64,000 bases of DNA, taken from contig NZ_CP018839.1 of the NCBI RefSeq assembly GCF_001922305.1, positions 2,542,001-2,606,000 of the forward strand. The letters run 5' to 3'. This DNA is from Thauera chlorobenzoica (GTDB lineage Bacteria > Pseudomonadota > Gammaproteobacteria > Burkholderiales > Rhodocyclaceae). Positions 37,985 through 47,032 of the stretch are shown one piece after another. The notes below the pieces were generated by a model. It was not told the origin of the DNA and made no database searches. It was given only the letters and a program-made list of their open reading frames with translations. A program made the position numbers and the translations under genes. Every line of letters begins with the position of its first letter. The stretch's first letter is position 1.

Positions 37985-38458
37985 ATGCTGAAAATCCTGT
38001 TCGTGTGTTCCGGAAACATCTGCAGGTCACCCACCGCCGAAGGCGTCGCCCGCGATCTGCTCGCGGCTGCAGGTTTGGCAGGGACGGTGACGGTCGATTC
38101 GGCGGGCACGCTCGATTACCACGTCGGCGAGGCGCCGGACCGGCGTGCCCAACGCGCGGCAGCGCAGCGCGGCTACGATCTGTCGGCGCTCCGGGCGCGG
38201 GCGCTGGTGGCGGAGGATTTCGAGCGTTTCGACCTGCTGCTGGCGATGGATCGTGGCCATCTCGAGATCATGCAAGACCGCTGTCCCGAGCCGTATCGGC
38301 CGCGCCTGGGATTGTTCATGCAGTTCGCCGCGGATTCGGGTCTCGCGGATGAAGTGCCGGACCCGTATCACGGTGGGGCGGAGGACTTCGAGCGCGTGCT
38401 CGATATGTGCGAATACGGCGTGCGCCGGCTGCTGGAGTCGGTCGGCACGCGCGCCTGA
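37985..38458 (+). CDS. Low-molecular-weight protein tyrosine phosphatase
   Basis: The 157-residue phosphatase has the P-loop C8-x5-R14 followed by Ser (CSGNICRSP) and the general-acid loop DPYHGG. In bacteria such enzymes act on phosphotyrosine proteins, often tyrosine kinases for polysaccharide export, but also on other substrates. It lies 15 bases after uvrB, after a GGGAGAGGGG site, and is probably co-transcribed. A large hairpin follows its stop codon. Confidence 0.93.
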   Translation: MLKILFVCSGNICRSPTAEGVARDLLAAAGLAGTVTVDSAGTLDYHVGEAPDRRAQRAAAQRGYDLSALRARALVAEDFERFDLLLAMDRGHLEIMQDRCPEPYRPRLGLFMQFAADSGLADEVPDPYHGGAEDFERVLDMCEYGVRRLLESVGTRA

Positions 38459-38498
38459 GCGGCAGGAGGCCGTCTCTTGCGAGACGGCCTCCTGCCGC
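38459..38498. terminator. Bidirectional 18-bp hairpin between convergent genes
   Basis: An 18-base arm at 38459-38476 pairs perfectly with 38481-38498 around a TTGC loop. It lies directly between the phosphatase gene (+) and rne (-), starting at the first base after the phosphatase stop. There is no T-run on either side, so it may work mainly as an RNA 3'-end stabiliser or a factor-assisted terminator for both genes. Confidence 0.7.
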
Positions 38499-38509
38499 AG
38501 GGGGCGGGC

Positions 38510-41500
38510 TTACTTGTGGGTTTCCACCTGCTGCAGCGGCTCATCGACGACGACCGGAGCCGTGCGCGGTTTGCGGCCAAGACGCACCGGAGGTTCGACC
38601 GCGCCGCTGCCGAACTGTACGATCTTGGACGGATCGGTTTCGATCTTGATCAGTCCGTTGTCGTCCGCAACCGGGGCCGGCGCGTTCGGGGCGAGCTCGG
38701 GTCGGCCTGCCGCCGGCTCGGCTTCATCGGCCGGCAAGGGCGCTTCGATCGGCGCTTCGGCAGCGGTCTCCGGTACGGGCTCGGCTTCGATTGCGGTGCT
38801 GCCGCTGGGCGCGGCCGGTTCGGCGTGTTCGACGATTGCCGCTGCGGCGATGGCCGGCGCCGGTGCGGTCGCTGCGACCTCGATGCCCGGCTCGGACGCA
38901 AACGGTGCCTCGGCCGCCGGGCTGGCGGCTGCATCCGGCGCGGGGGGCACCGGGGCAACGATGCGGACCGGGGCCGGCGGTGCTTCGGCCGGCGTTTGCG
39001 GTGCAGGCTCGATGCTCACTGCGGCGGACACGGCGACCGGGAGTTCCGGTTCGGCTTGCGCGGGCGTATCCGCCGCCGTGCTGTGCTCGAGCGGCTGGGG
39101 AGTCAGCGTTGCTTCGGCAACTGGTGCCGCGTTGCTGCCGACGCGCTCCTCGCTCGGAGCCGAGGGGGGAATGGACGCAAGCGCATCGTCCGCCTCGGAG
39201 TCCGGGGTGGGAGCTGGCACGGGCGCGCTATCTTCGCCCTGGGCTTCGGCGCTGTCCTCGCCGGAGACCGCCGCGCTGGCTTGCGCTTCACCGGAACGGC
39301 GGCCGCGACCACGACCGCGACGGCGGCGCTTCTCGGTCGGGGCGCCTTCTTCAGTGGCGATTTCGGCGGCTGGCGTTTCGCTGGCTGCGGCTTCCGGGGC
39401 GAGCGTCTCGGCAGTGGCCGCGGCCGCAAGGACGCCTGCGGTGCCTGCTGTCAGCCGGTCCTCGTCGACGATCGCGCTGCGAAGCTCGGTCGTCCTTTCG
39501 TTGCGCTCGACCGCTTCTTCGTCGCGGTTGACGCGCTGACCGCGGCCGCGGCGACCGCCTTCGGCGCGCTCAGCCTTTTCCGTGCGTTCGGCGCGCTCGC
39601 TGCGCTCGGGCCGCTCTGCAGGAGCCGCGTTGCGTTGCGGGCGCTCGGTGTTTTCGCCGCGCTCGGTGCGGGGGCTGCGTCCGCCCTGGGGGTCGCCGTC
39701 ACGCTCGTTGCGGCGGCCACGGCTGCCGTTGCCACGGCGGCCTTCGCCACTGCGCTCGCTGCGGCCGCGGCCCTCCCGCTTCGGCGCGGCTTCAGTCGCA
39801 GTGGTGAGTGCCGACGGCGGCGGCGCTTCGGCCTTCTTGCCGGTGAACAGGCCGATGATGCGGGCGAACAAGCCCTTCGACGGAGGCTGGGGCGCCGCCG
39901 CGGGAGGCGCATCGGCCGGCGCGGCGGCTGCGATCGGTGCCGGCTGGGCCGGGGCGATGCCCTTGACCGCGGCTTCCTGGCGCGGCGGGCGCTCGTTGGC
40001 CTTCGACGGCAGGCGCTGCTGCTCTTCGTCCGGCTTCTGCACCATCTGGTAGCTGGCCAGGGCGATGTCTTCGGCGTTGAGCTGGTCGTGGCGCAGGCGG
40101 ATGATCTCGTGCGCCGGCGTCTCCAGATGGCGGTTCGGGACGATGATCAGCTGCACCTTGTGGCGCATCTCGATGCGGGCGATATCGACGCGCTTCTCGT
40201 TGAGGAGGAAGGTTGCGACGTCGACCGGCACCTGCAGGTGCACCGCGCCGGTGTTCTCCTTCATCGCTTCCTCTTCGAGGATGCGCACGATGTGCAGCGC
40301 CGACGATTCGGTGCTGCGGATATGGCCGGTGCCGTTGCAGCGCGGGCAGGTGATGTAGCTGGTTTCGGCGAGCGCCGGACGCAGGCGCTGGCGGGAGAGC
40401 TCGAGCAGGCCGAAGCGGCTGATCTTGCCGGTCTGTACCCGTGCGCGGTCGTGGCGCAGGGCGTCGCGCAGGCGGCTTTCGACTTCGCGCTGGTTCTTCG
40501 CCGACTCCATGTCGATGAAGTCGATCACGATCAGGCCGCCGAGGTCGCGCAGGCGCAGCTGGCGGGCAAGCTCGTCGGCGGCTTCGAGGTTGGTGCGCAG
40601 CGCGGTTTCCTCGATGTCGGCGCCCTTGGTGGCGCGGCCCGAGTTGACGTCGACCGACACCAGCGCCTCGGTATGGTCGATCACGACCGCGCCGCCCGAG
40701 GGCAGGTTCACCTGGCGCGAATAGGCCGATTCGATCTGGTGCTCGATCTGGAAGCGCGAGAACAGCGGCACGTCGTCGCTGTAGCGCTTCACCCGGGAGA
40801 CGTTCGCAGGCATGACGTGGGCCATGAACTGGCACGCCTGGTCGAAGATGTCGTCGGTGTCGATCAGGATCTCGCCGATGTCGGGCTGGAAGTAGTCGCG
40901 GATCGCGCGGATCACCAGGCTGCCTTCCTGGTAGATCAGGAACGCGCCGGACTGGCCCTGCGCCGCGCCTTCGATCGCGGTCCACAGCTGCAGCAGGTAG
41001 TTGAGGTCCCACTGCAGCTCTTCGGCGGAGCGGCCGATCGCCGCGGTGCGCGCGATCAGGCTCATCCCCGAGGGGACTTCGAGCTGGTCCATCGCCTCGC
41101 GCAGTTCGGCGCGCTCGTCGCCCTCGACGCGGCGCGAGACGCCGCCGCCGCGCGGGTTGTTGGGCATCAGCACCAGATAGCGGCCGGCGAGCGAGATGTA
41201 GGTGGTGAGCGCCGCGCCCTTGTTGCCGCGCTCGTCCTTTTCCACCTGGACGATGAGTTCCTGGCCTTCTCTGAGGGCTTCCTTGATCGAGGCCTTGCCG
41301 GCATCGACGCCGGGCTGGAAGTAGGTGCGCGAGATTTCCTTGAACGGCAGGAAGCCGTGGCGCTCGGCGCCGTAGTCGACGAAGGCCGCTTCGAGGCTGG
41401 GCTCGATGCGGGTGATGACCGCCTTGTAGATGTTGCTCTTGCGTTCTTCTTTTGCGGCCGATTCGATATCGAGATCGATCAGTTTCTGACCGTCCACGAT

Positions 41501-41551
41501 TGCGACGCGTAGTTCTTCGGCCTGCGTCGCGTTGAAAAGCATGCGCTTCAT
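38510..41551 (-). CDS. rne: Ribonuclease E
   Basis: RNase E is the main mRNA-decay and RNA-processing endonuclease and scaffold of the degradosome. The 1013-residue protein has an N-terminal S1 domain ([22 protein letters not shown]), the catalytic site with Asp in [11 protein letters not shown] and LIVIDFIDM, and the zinc-link cysteines in CPRCNGTGH. From about residue 520 it is disordered and rich in Arg, Glu, Ala and Pro, as expected for the scaffold region. A short amphipathic helix, [16 protein letters not shown] (around 558-573), could anchor it to the membrane. The start [10 protein letters not shown] is canonical. Confidence 0.96.
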   Translation of the reverse strand: MKRMLFNATQAEELRVAIVDGQKLIDLDIESAAKEERKSNIYKAVITRIEPSLEAAFVDYGAERHGFLPFKEISRTYFQPGVDAGKASIKEALREGQELIVQVEKDERGNKGAALTTYISLAGRYLVLMPNNPRGGGVSRRVEGDERAELREAMDQLEVPSGMSLIARTAAIGRSAEELQWDLNYLLQLWTAIEGAAQGQSGAFLIYQEGSLVIRAIRDYFQPDIGEILIDTDDIFDQACQFMAHVMPANVSRVKRYSDDVPLFSRFQIEHQIESAYSRQVNLPSGGAVVIDHTEALVSVDVNSGRATKGADIEETALRTNLEAADELARQLRLRDLGGLIVIDFIDMESAKNQREVESRLRDALRHDRARVQTGKISRFGLLELSRQRLRPALAETSYITCPRCNGTGHIRSTESSALHIVRILEEEAMKENTGAVHLQVPVDVATFLLNEKRVDIARIEMRHKVQLIIVPNRHLETPAHEIIRLRHDQLNAEDIALASYQMVQKPDEEQQRLPSKANERPPRQEAAVKGIAPAQPAPIAAAAPADAPPAAAPQPPSKGLFARIIGLFTGKKAEAPPPSALTTATEAAPKREGRGRSERSGEGRRGNGSRGRRNERDGDPQGGRSPRTERGENTERPQRNAAPAERPERSERAERTEKAERAEGGRRGRGQRVNRDEEAVERNERTTELRSAIVDEDRLTAGTAGVLAAAATAETLAPEAAASETPAAEIATEEGAPTEKRRRRGRGRGRRSGEAQASAAVSGEDSAEAQGEDSAPVPAPTPDSEADDALASIPPSAPSEERVGSNAAPVAEATLTPQPLEHSTAADTPAQAEPELPVAVSAAVSIEPAPQTPAEAPPAPVRIVAPVPPAPDAAASPAAEAPFASEPGIEVAATAPAPAIAAAAIVEHAEPAAPSGSTAIEAEPVPETAAEAPIEAPLPADEAEPAAGRPELAPNAPAPVADDNGLIKIETDPSKIVQFGSGAVEPPVRLGRKPRTAPVVVDEPLQQVETHK

Positions 41552-41988
41552 TTGGATCGTTCTCCCGCGCAAAGCACACGGGCAGGACGAGCGGCGCGCA
41601 CCATCGCGCTTTCCGGGATCAGGAGCGACTGGACATGACTGCTGCTTTCATCCGGTGGGTTTGTCGGGCTGTGATGGGTCGGCTGGTCGATATTCTCTTG
41701 CTCCCGCCGGTTGTGGGGCCGGGCCGGAGCATTTGATCCTGCTGTGCGGTTTGTGCGTCAAAATCCAACCCGCGGGCTGGATGGGTATGTCGAAGTGGGA
41801 CGGTTGCGTTACCATCGGCGCCTTTTCGGCCTTGGATGGCGGGCAACGGTCGAGCCGGGAGCGCTCTTCAGGGCTCATTGCCAGCAGTCTGCGCACGCCT
41901 CCGATGCAGATGTTTCGACCTGCAGGGAAAATTAGACGTGTCGCACTTGGTTGGCAGCGACCGGGTCGACCGCCCGGAAGTATATTTC
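41552..41988. other. Long divergent leader region between rne and rluC
   Basis: This 437-base gap contains no gene I can support, although it is long for this compact window. It must hold the promoters and leaders of rne and rluC. The clearest structure is an imperfect palindrome at 41762-41781, ATCCA-N10-TGGAT with a CCCGCGGG core. In other bacteria the rne leader is a structured target for autoregulation by RNase E. Whether this region does the same is inference. I found no convincing promoter pair. Confidence 0.5.
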
Positions 41989-42948
41989 ATGACGACGATT
42001 GAAGGCAAAGCGATCGCGGTTCGCCACGAGCGCATCGATGAGGAGGCTGCGGGGCAGCGCATCGACAACTACCTGTTGCGCATCGCCAAGGGGGTGCCGA
42101 AAAGTCACGTCTATCGCATCCTGCGCAGCGGCGAAGTCCGCGTCAATGGACGCCGGGTGCAGCAGACCTACCGCCTGGCGGAAGGGGACGAGGTGCGTAT
42201 TCCGCCGATCCGTATCGCCGAGCCGGCACGCACTGCGCCGGCGCCGGCGGGCAAGCCGTTGCCGGTGGTGTACGAGGACGACGCGCTGCTCGTCATCGAC
42301 AAGCCTTCGGGCAAGGCGGTGCATGGCGGCAGCGGGGTGAGCTACGGCGTCATCGAGCAGTTGCGCGCGCAGCGCCCCGACGTGCGCCTGCTCGAGCTGG
42401 CGCACCGGCTCGACCGGGAAACCTCGGGTCTCTTGATCGTCGCCAAGAAGCGCTCCGCGCTCACCGCCCTGCACGACATGCTGCGCGAAGGCCGGGTGGA
42501 AAAGCGCTACCTGACCCTGGTGCCGGGGCGCTGGGCGAATTCGCTGCAGCATGTGAGGGCGCCGCTCTACAAGTACCTGACCGCCGAGGGCGAGCGCCGC
42601 GTGCGGGTGAGCGACGAGGGCAAGCCGGCGCACAGCGTGATGCGGCTGGTCAGGCGCTGGGGCGGCTACAGCCTGCTCGAGGTGGAGCTGAAGACCGGGC
42701 GCACGCATCAGATCCGGGTGCATCTGGCACACCTCGGCTTTCCGCTGTGCGGTGACGACAAATACGGCGATTTCGCCCTCAACAAGCGGCTCGAAGGCGA
42801 GGGGCTCAAGCGCATGTTCCTGCACGCCGCGCAGCTGAGCTTCCGCCATCCGCTGACGGGCGAGGCGCTTGCCTTCGAGTCGCCGTTGCCCGGCGACCTG
42901 CAATCCTTCATCGAGCGGCTCGATGCCGCGGAGAAAAAACATGGCTGA
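41989..42948 (+). CDS. rluC: 23S rRNA pseudouridine synthase RluC
   Basis: RluC makes pseudouridines in 23S rRNA (positions 955, 2504 and 2580 in E. coli). The 319-residue protein has an N-terminal S4 RNA-binding domain (residues ~22-75, RIDNYLLRIAKGVPKSHVYR) and the RluA-family catalytic motif HRLDRETSG with Asp142. GRTHQIRVHLAHLG is the conserved C-terminal motif. The start MTTIEGK at 41989 is chosen over the much longer open frame. rluC and rne are neighbours in many proteobacteria. Its stop overlaps the next gene by eight bases. Confidence 0.94.
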   Translation: MTTIEGKAIAVRHERIDEEAAGQRIDNYLLRIAKGVPKSHVYRILRSGEVRVNGRRVQQTYRLAEGDEVRIPPIRIAEPARTAPAPAGKPLPVVYEDDALLVIDKPSGKAVHGGSGVSYGVIEQLRAQRPDVRLLELAHRLDRETSGLLIVAKKRSALTALHDMLREGRVEKRYLTLVPGRWANSLQHVRAPLYKYLTAEGERRVRVSDEGKPAHSVMRLVRRWGGYSLLEVELKTGRTHQIRVHLAHLGFPLCGDDKYGDFALNKRLEGEGLKRMFLHAAQLSFRHPLTGEALAFESPLPGDLQSFIERLDAAEKKHG

Positions 42949-43597
42949 GCGCTTCGATCTGATCGTCTTCGACTGGGACGGCACGCTGATGGATTCGGCC
43001 GCGGCGATCGTGCGTGCGATGCAGGCGGCGGCGTGCGACCTTGCCCTGCCGGCGCCGTCGGACGAGCGTGCGCGCTACGTCATCGGCCTGGGGCTGGGGG
43101 ACGCGTTGCGCCATGCGGTGCCGGAACTGGCGGAAGCCGATTATCCGCGCATGGTCGAGCGCTACCGTCACCACTACCTGTCGCGCGACCATGAGCTGGT
43201 GCTGTTTGAAGGTGTTGCCGAAATGCTCGCCGGCCTCGCTGGGCGCGGGCGGATGCTCGGCGTGGCGACCGGCAAGAGCCGGGTCGGGCTCGACCGTGCG
43301 CTCGGCCATACCGGGCTCGGCACTTATTTCCACAGCACGCGCTGCGCGGACGAGTGTTTTTCCAAACCCCATCCGGCGATGCTCGAGCAGCTGATGGACG
43401 AACTGGGCGTGCCCCCCGAGCGCACGCTGATGGTTGGCGACACCACGCACGATCTGCAGATGGCGAAGAATGCCGGCACGGCCGCGCTCGCGGTCAGCTT
43501 CGGCGCGCATCCGGTGGCGGCGCTGGAGGCCGAGTCGCCGCTGGCCTGCGTGCATCGGCCGCACGAGCTGGCGCGCTGGCTGTTCGAGCACGCCTGA
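42941..43597 (+). CDS. HAD-superfamily phosphatase (phosphoglycolate phosphatase-like)
   Basis: The 218-residue HAD hydrolase has nucleophile Asp11 and acid Asp13 in VFDWDGTLMDS, the Lys of motif III in CFSKPHPAMLEQL and the acidic motif IV in LMVGDTTHDLQMAKNAG. It resembles Gph but is shorter and lacks a clear family marker, so the substrate is uncertain. The ATG follows a GGAGAAA site and lies inside the rluC end, which suggests one operon; this pairing is common in betaproteobacteria. Confidence 0.88.
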   Translation: MAERFDLIVFDWDGTLMDSAAAIVRAMQAAACDLALPAPSDERARYVIGLGLGDALRHAVPELAEADYPRMVERYRHHYLSRDHELVLFEGVAEMLAGLAGRGRMLGVATGKSRVGLDRALGHTGLGTYFHSTRCADECFSKPHPAMLEQLMDELGVPPERTLMVGDTTHDLQMAKNAGTAALAVSFGAHPVAALEAESPLACVHRPHELARWLFEHA

Positions 43598-43690
43598 GCG
43601 CGAGGATGCCCGGGCGGATGTGTCCGCCGGGGCGGTTGGGCGTGCGCAGCTTGCGGTGGCCGGTGGCGCCGCCGGCTGCGGCCATGGATG

Positions 43691-44440
43691 TCAGGCCAGG
43701 AGCAGGAACAGCGCCGGGCGTTTGGCGAGTGCCGGGTGTGGCGCTTTCTTCCAGTCGCGGATGCTGCGGGTGAGGAGGAGCTCGCTTGCGGTGTTGAGTT
43801 CGCAGGCGACGCACAGGCGGGTTTCGGGCCGAAGCAGCTTGAGCAGGGCGTCGAACATGCGCTCGTTGCGATACGGCGTCTCGATGAAGATCTGGGTGCG
43901 GCCGAGCTGGCGCGATTCGCTCTCGAGCGCGCGCAGGGCGGTGTCGCGCCCGGCTTCATCGACAGGCAGGTAACCGTGAAAGGCGAAGCTCTGGCCGTTC
44001 AGCCCGGAGCCCATCAGGCCGAGCAGGATGGAGGAGGGGCCGACCAGCGGTACGACGCGAATACCCCGTGCGTGGGCGCGGGCGACCAGGCGGGCGCCGG
44101 GGTCGGCGACCGCCGGGCAGCCGGCGTCCGACATCAGGCCGAGGTCGGTGCCGTTCAGCGCGGGAGCGAGGAGGGCGTCGAGCAGGGCGGGGTCGGCGGC
44201 CTGTGGATCGGCGGGCAGTTCCCGGATGTCGGTTTCGCGCAGCGGGTGCGGGTAGTCGAGCTGCTTCAGGTGGGCGCGTGCGGCGCGCGCGGTTTCGACC
44301 ACGAAGTGGCGCAGGCTGGCGGCGATGGCCTGCGCCTGCGCCGGCAGGAACGCCGCCCAGGGGGTTTCGCCGAGGGCGACCGGGATGAGGTAAAGCGTCC
44401 CTGTCGGGGGGGCGGGCGGGGTGACTCGAGCCTGGCTCAC
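43691..44440 (-). CDS. RsmI-like SAM-dependent methyltransferase
   Basis: The 249-residue protein has the tetrapyrrole-methylase fold shared with RsmI, which methylates C1402 of 16S rRNA. Motifs are LMSDAGCPAVADPGARLV, VVPLVGPSSILLGLMGSG and FHGYLPVD. It lacks the usual RsmI N-terminus and looks like the paralogue found beside maf in betaproteobacteria, so its target may differ. Translation probably begins at GTG (44438-44440), which overlaps the maf stop as GTGA; no ATG is available near the domain start. Confidence 0.85.
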   Translation of the reverse strand: MSQARVTPPAPPTGTLYLIPVALGETPWAAFLPAQAQAIAASLRHFVVETARAARAHLKQLDYPHPLRETDIRELPADPQAADPALLDALLAPALNGTDLGLMSDAGCPAVADPGARLVARAHARGIRVVPLVGPSSILLGLMGSGLNGQSFAFHGYLPVDEAGRDTALRALESESRQLGRTQIFIETPYRNERMFDALLKLLRPETRLCVACELNTASELLLTRSIRDWKKAPHPALAKRPALFLLLA

Positions 44441-45012
44441 GGCAGCTCCAGGCCTTCGGCGCGCAGCATGCGGGCGAGGGCGATCAGCGGCAGGCCGATC
44501 AGCGCGGTGGGGTCGTCGCCGGGCATGGCGTCGAGCAGGGTGATCCCCAATCCTTCCGATTTGGCGCTGCCGGCGCAATCGAGCGGGCGTTCCTTGGCGA
44601 CATAGCGGCGGATCTCGTCGTCGCTCAGCGGACGGAAGCGGACCTGCGTCGGCACGCCTTCGACCTGCAGCCGGCCACTGCGGGTGTTGAGTACGGCGAG
44701 GGCGGTATGGAAGGTGACCGTCTGCCCGCGCATGCGCTGCAACTGGGCGATGGCGCGTTCTTCGGTGCCGGGTTTGCCGAAGATCTCGTCGCCGAGGCAG
44801 GCGACCTGGTCGCTGCCGATGATGAGGGCGTCGGGCCAGCGCACGGCGACGGCCCGCGCCTTCTCGGCCGCCAGCCGCTCCGCGGTCGTTGCGGGGTACT
44901 CGCCGGGCAGCGGCGTCTCGTCGGTTTCAGGACGGTCGGTCGAGAACGGCAGCTGCAGCCGCTCGAGCAGCATCCGGCGGTAGGCGGAAGTCGAGGCGAG
45001 GACGAGGTTCAT
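44437..45012 (-). CDS. yceF: Maf-family nucleotide pyrophosphatase, YceF type
   Basis: The 191-residue protein belongs to the Maf/Ham1 fold; the YceF branch hydrolyses 7-methyl-GTP. Signatures are LVLASTSAYRRMLLERLQLP, LIIGSDQVACLGDEIFGKPG and DCAGSAKSEGLGITLL, and the last of these closely matches E. coli YceF. As in E. coli it sits next to yceD-rpmF-plsX, here divergently. The 176-base gap to yceD holds the rightward promoter. Confidence 0.92.
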   Translation of the reverse strand: MNLVLASTSAYRRMLLERLQLPFSTDRPETDETPLPGEYPATTAERLAAEKARAVAVRWPDALIIGSDQVACLGDEIFGKPGTEERAIAQLQRMRGQTVTFHTALAVLNTRSGRLQVEGVPTQVRFRPLSDDEIRRYVAKERPLDCAGSAKSEGLGITLLDAMPGDDPTALIGLPLIALARMLRAEGLELP

Positions 45013-45149
45013 GGATGGTGCGGGGTGCGAAGTGGGATGGCAGCGAAGGGAAAGGGGCGAAGAAGGGGCAGTGCCGCGCGGGACGTGAACGACGGTCGGC
45101 TTTGTGTTGCCGGCAGCTCGCCCGGTCAGGCGGGCTGATGCGGGATGGC

Positions 45150-45179
45150 TTTACACAAAGCTCGAAAAAATAATATCAT
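45150..45179 (+). promoter_or_regulatory. Candidate promoter for yceD-rpmF
   Basis: TTTACA at 45150-45155 is followed 18 bases later by TATCAT (45174-45179), or 15 bases later by TAATAT (45171-45176). The region is AT-rich against a GC-rich background. The predicted start site falls only about 3-8 bases before the yceD ATG at 45189, so the leader is extremely short and no Shine-Dalgarno is seen. Confidence 0.5.
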
Positions 45180-45188
45180 GCGCGGCTT

Positions 45189-45713
45189 ATGTCGCAACAA
45201 GGCATCCCGTCGAGAGTCATCTCCGACCCTTTCAGGTTTGCCGCAGAGGCGCGCTCGATTCAGGGCGAGGTCGCTGTGGCGGATTTGCTGCGCTTGAGCG
45301 ATGTCCTTGCCTCGACCGAAGGCGTGGTGCGCTGGAAGCTGGAAGGTTCGCTGGTCGGGGAAGTGGCCCGGCGAGAGCCGCGGTTGCGCCTGACCGCGAG
45401 CGGGCAGCTCGATCTGTGTTGCCAGCGCTGTCTGGGCGGCCTTGCGTGGGTGCTCAAGCTCGATACGCAGTTGCAACTGGTCAGGGCTGGGCAGCCGATC
45501 CCGGAAGAAGAGCTTGAAAACGACGAGTTCGATGCGATCGAGGTCGGTGACGAGTTCGATGCGCTGGCGCTTCTCGAAGACGAGATCCTGCTGGCGCTGC
45601 CGGTCGCACCGCGGCACGAAAATTGTGACGCGCCCCGCCCGGTGGGGGGGGCGTCAAAAGAATCGCCTTTCGCTGCGCTGGCGTCGCTGCGAGGCAGTCC
45701 CAGCGCGAAATAG
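45189..45713 (+). CDS. yceD: YceD/DUF177 family protein
   Basis: The 174-residue protein is the YceD homologue that precedes rpmF in most proteobacteria. It has a cysteine pair in [10 protein letters not shown] and a conserved acidic segment ([18 protein letters not shown]). YceD is implicated in 23S rRNA or ribosome assembly, but its exact role is not settled. Twenty-nine bases separate it from rpmF, and both should be co-transcribed. Confidence 0.93.
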   Translation: MSQQGIPSRVISDPFRFAAEARSIQGEVAVADLLRLSDVLASTEGVVRWKLEGSLVGEVARREPRLRLTASGQLDLCCQRCLGGLAWVLKLDTQLQLVRAGQPIPEEELENDEFDAIEVGDEFDALALLEDEILLALPVAPRHENCDAPRPVGGASKESPFAALASLRGSPSAK

Positions 45714-45742
45714 GCGCGATATTTGTTTTAGGAGCATTTCTC

Positions 45743-45922
45743 ATGGCCGTTCAGCAGAACAAGAAGTCCCCGTCCAAGCGTGGCATGCATCGTGCGCACG
45801 ATTTCCTTACCGGCCCGGCGCTGGCCGTGGAACCGACCACCGGTGAAGTGCATCTGCGCCACCACATCAGCCCCAATGGCTTTTACCGCGGCAAGAAGGT
45901 CCTGAAGGTCAAGGGCGAGTAA
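45743..45922 (+). CDS. rpmF: 50S ribosomal protein L32
   Basis: This 59-residue ribosomal protein reads [20 protein letters not shown] followed by [20 protein letters not shown] and [19 protein letters not shown]. It is clearly L32, without zinc cysteines, as usual in proteobacteria. A TAGGAG site lies nine bases before the ATG. A strong terminator hairpin follows, separating it from plsX. Confidence 0.97.
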   Translation: MAVQQNKKSPSKRGMHRAHDFLTGPALAVEPTTGEVHLRHHISPNGFYRGKKVLKVKGE

Positions 45923-45945
45923 TCCCGCTGCCCGCACGCATGAGG

Positions 45946-45982
45946 GCGGCGCAGTGCGCTTTGCGCCTGCGCCGCTTTTTTT
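45946..45982 (+). terminator. Strong intrinsic terminator between rpmF and plsX
   Basis: GCGGCGCAG (45946-45954) pairs with CTGCGCCGC (45967-45975). An inner GCGC/GCGC extends the stem to about 13 bp with one bulge and a TTT loop. Seven T residues follow (45976-45982). This is a textbook intrinsic terminator, 23 bases after rpmF. It would end the yceD-rpmF transcript, or act as an attenuator for plsX and the fab genes. Confidence 0.9.
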
Positions 45983-46009
45983 CCGACTTTACCGACTGAA
46001 TCACGCGAG

Positions 46010-47032
46010 ATGCCGATGGGTGTCACCATTGCGGTCGATTGCATGGGTGGCGATCACGGCCCGGTCGTGACCGTGCCTGCTGCGCTGTCCTTCCTGCGCA
46101 GCCATTCCGAAGCCAATGCAATCCTGGTGGGGCGGGAGGAGGCGATCCGGCCCCTGCTCGGCACGGCAGCGGCCGACTTCGGTTCGCGCCTGCAGCTGCG
46201 GCCCGCTTCCGAAGTCGTGGCGATGGACGATCCGCCCGCGATCGCCATGCGCACGAAGAAGGATTCTTCGATGCGGGTGGCGATCGATCTGGTCAAGGCG
46301 GGCAATGCCGATGCCGCCGTGTCGGCCGGGAATACTGGCGCGCTGATGGCGATTTCGCGCTTTGTGTTGAAGACGCTGGCGGGCATCGACCGGCCGGCGA
46401 TCGCCACCATCCTTCCTTCGCTGAAGGGCCACACCTACATGCTCGACCTCGGCGCCAACGTGGACTGCTCGGCCGAGCATCTGCTCCAGTTCGGCATCAT
46501 GGGGGCGATGCTGGTGGCGGCCATCGAGCACAAGGAACGCCCCAGTGTCGGCCTGTTGAACATCGGCGAGGAAGCGATCAAGGGCAACGACGTGGTCAAG
46601 GAGGCGGGCGAACTGCTGCGCGGCAGCGGCCTGAATTTCCATGGCAACGTCGAGGGCAACGACATCTACGAGGGGACGGTCGATGTGGTCGTCTGCGACG
46701 GCTTCGTCGGCAACGTCGCGCTGAAAACCTCGGAGGGGCTAGCCCAGATGCTGGGCGCCTTCCTCAAGGAAGAGTTCGGCCGCTCCCTGCCGGCCAAGCT
46801 GATGGGGCTGGTCGCGCTGCCGGTGCTCAAGCGCTTCAAGCGCCGGGTGGACCATCGCCTGTACAACGGTGCCCCGCTCCTCGGTTTGCGCGGCGTCGTT
46901 CTCAAAAGCCACGGCTCGGCCGATGCGCTCGCTTTTGCGAACGCGCTGTCGCGTGCAGCCGAGGCCGCATCCAACCGGCTCATCGAGCGCATTTCCGAGC
47001 GCATGGCGAGCATGAATGAGGTGAAGGCATGA
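46010..47032 (+). CDS. plsX: Phosphate acyltransferase PlsX
   Basis: PlsX makes acyl-phosphate from acyl-ACP for phospholipid synthesis. The 340-residue protein starts [20 protein letters not shown], with [31 protein letters not shown] and [14 protein letters not shown] further in. The start may be ATG 46010 or ATG 46016; neither has a clear ribosome site. Its stop overlaps the fabH start (ATGA). The upstream terminator means a plsX promoter or read-through is required. Confidence 0.95.
   Translation: MPMGVTIAVDCMGGDHGPVVTVPAALSFLRSHSEANAILVGREEAIRPLLGTAAADFGSRLQLRPASEVVAMDDPPAIAMRTKKDSSMRVAIDLVKAGNADAAVSAGNTGALMAISRFVLKTLAGIDRPAIATILPSLKGHTYMLDLGANVDCSAEHLLQFGIMGAMLVAAIEHKERPSVGLLNIGEEAIKGNDVVKEAGELLRGSGLNFHGNVEGNDIYEGTVDVVVCDGFVGNVALKTSEGLAQMLGAFLKEEFGRSLPAKLMGLVALPVLKRFKRRVDHRLYNGAPLLGLRGVVLKSHGSADALAFANALSRAAEAASNRLIERISERMASMNEVKA

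Noticed and set aside
38477..41512. A 1011-codon plus-strand frame opposite rne
   Set aside because: It is the complement of the repetitive rne coding sequence; no recognisable protein, and the rne frame is certain.
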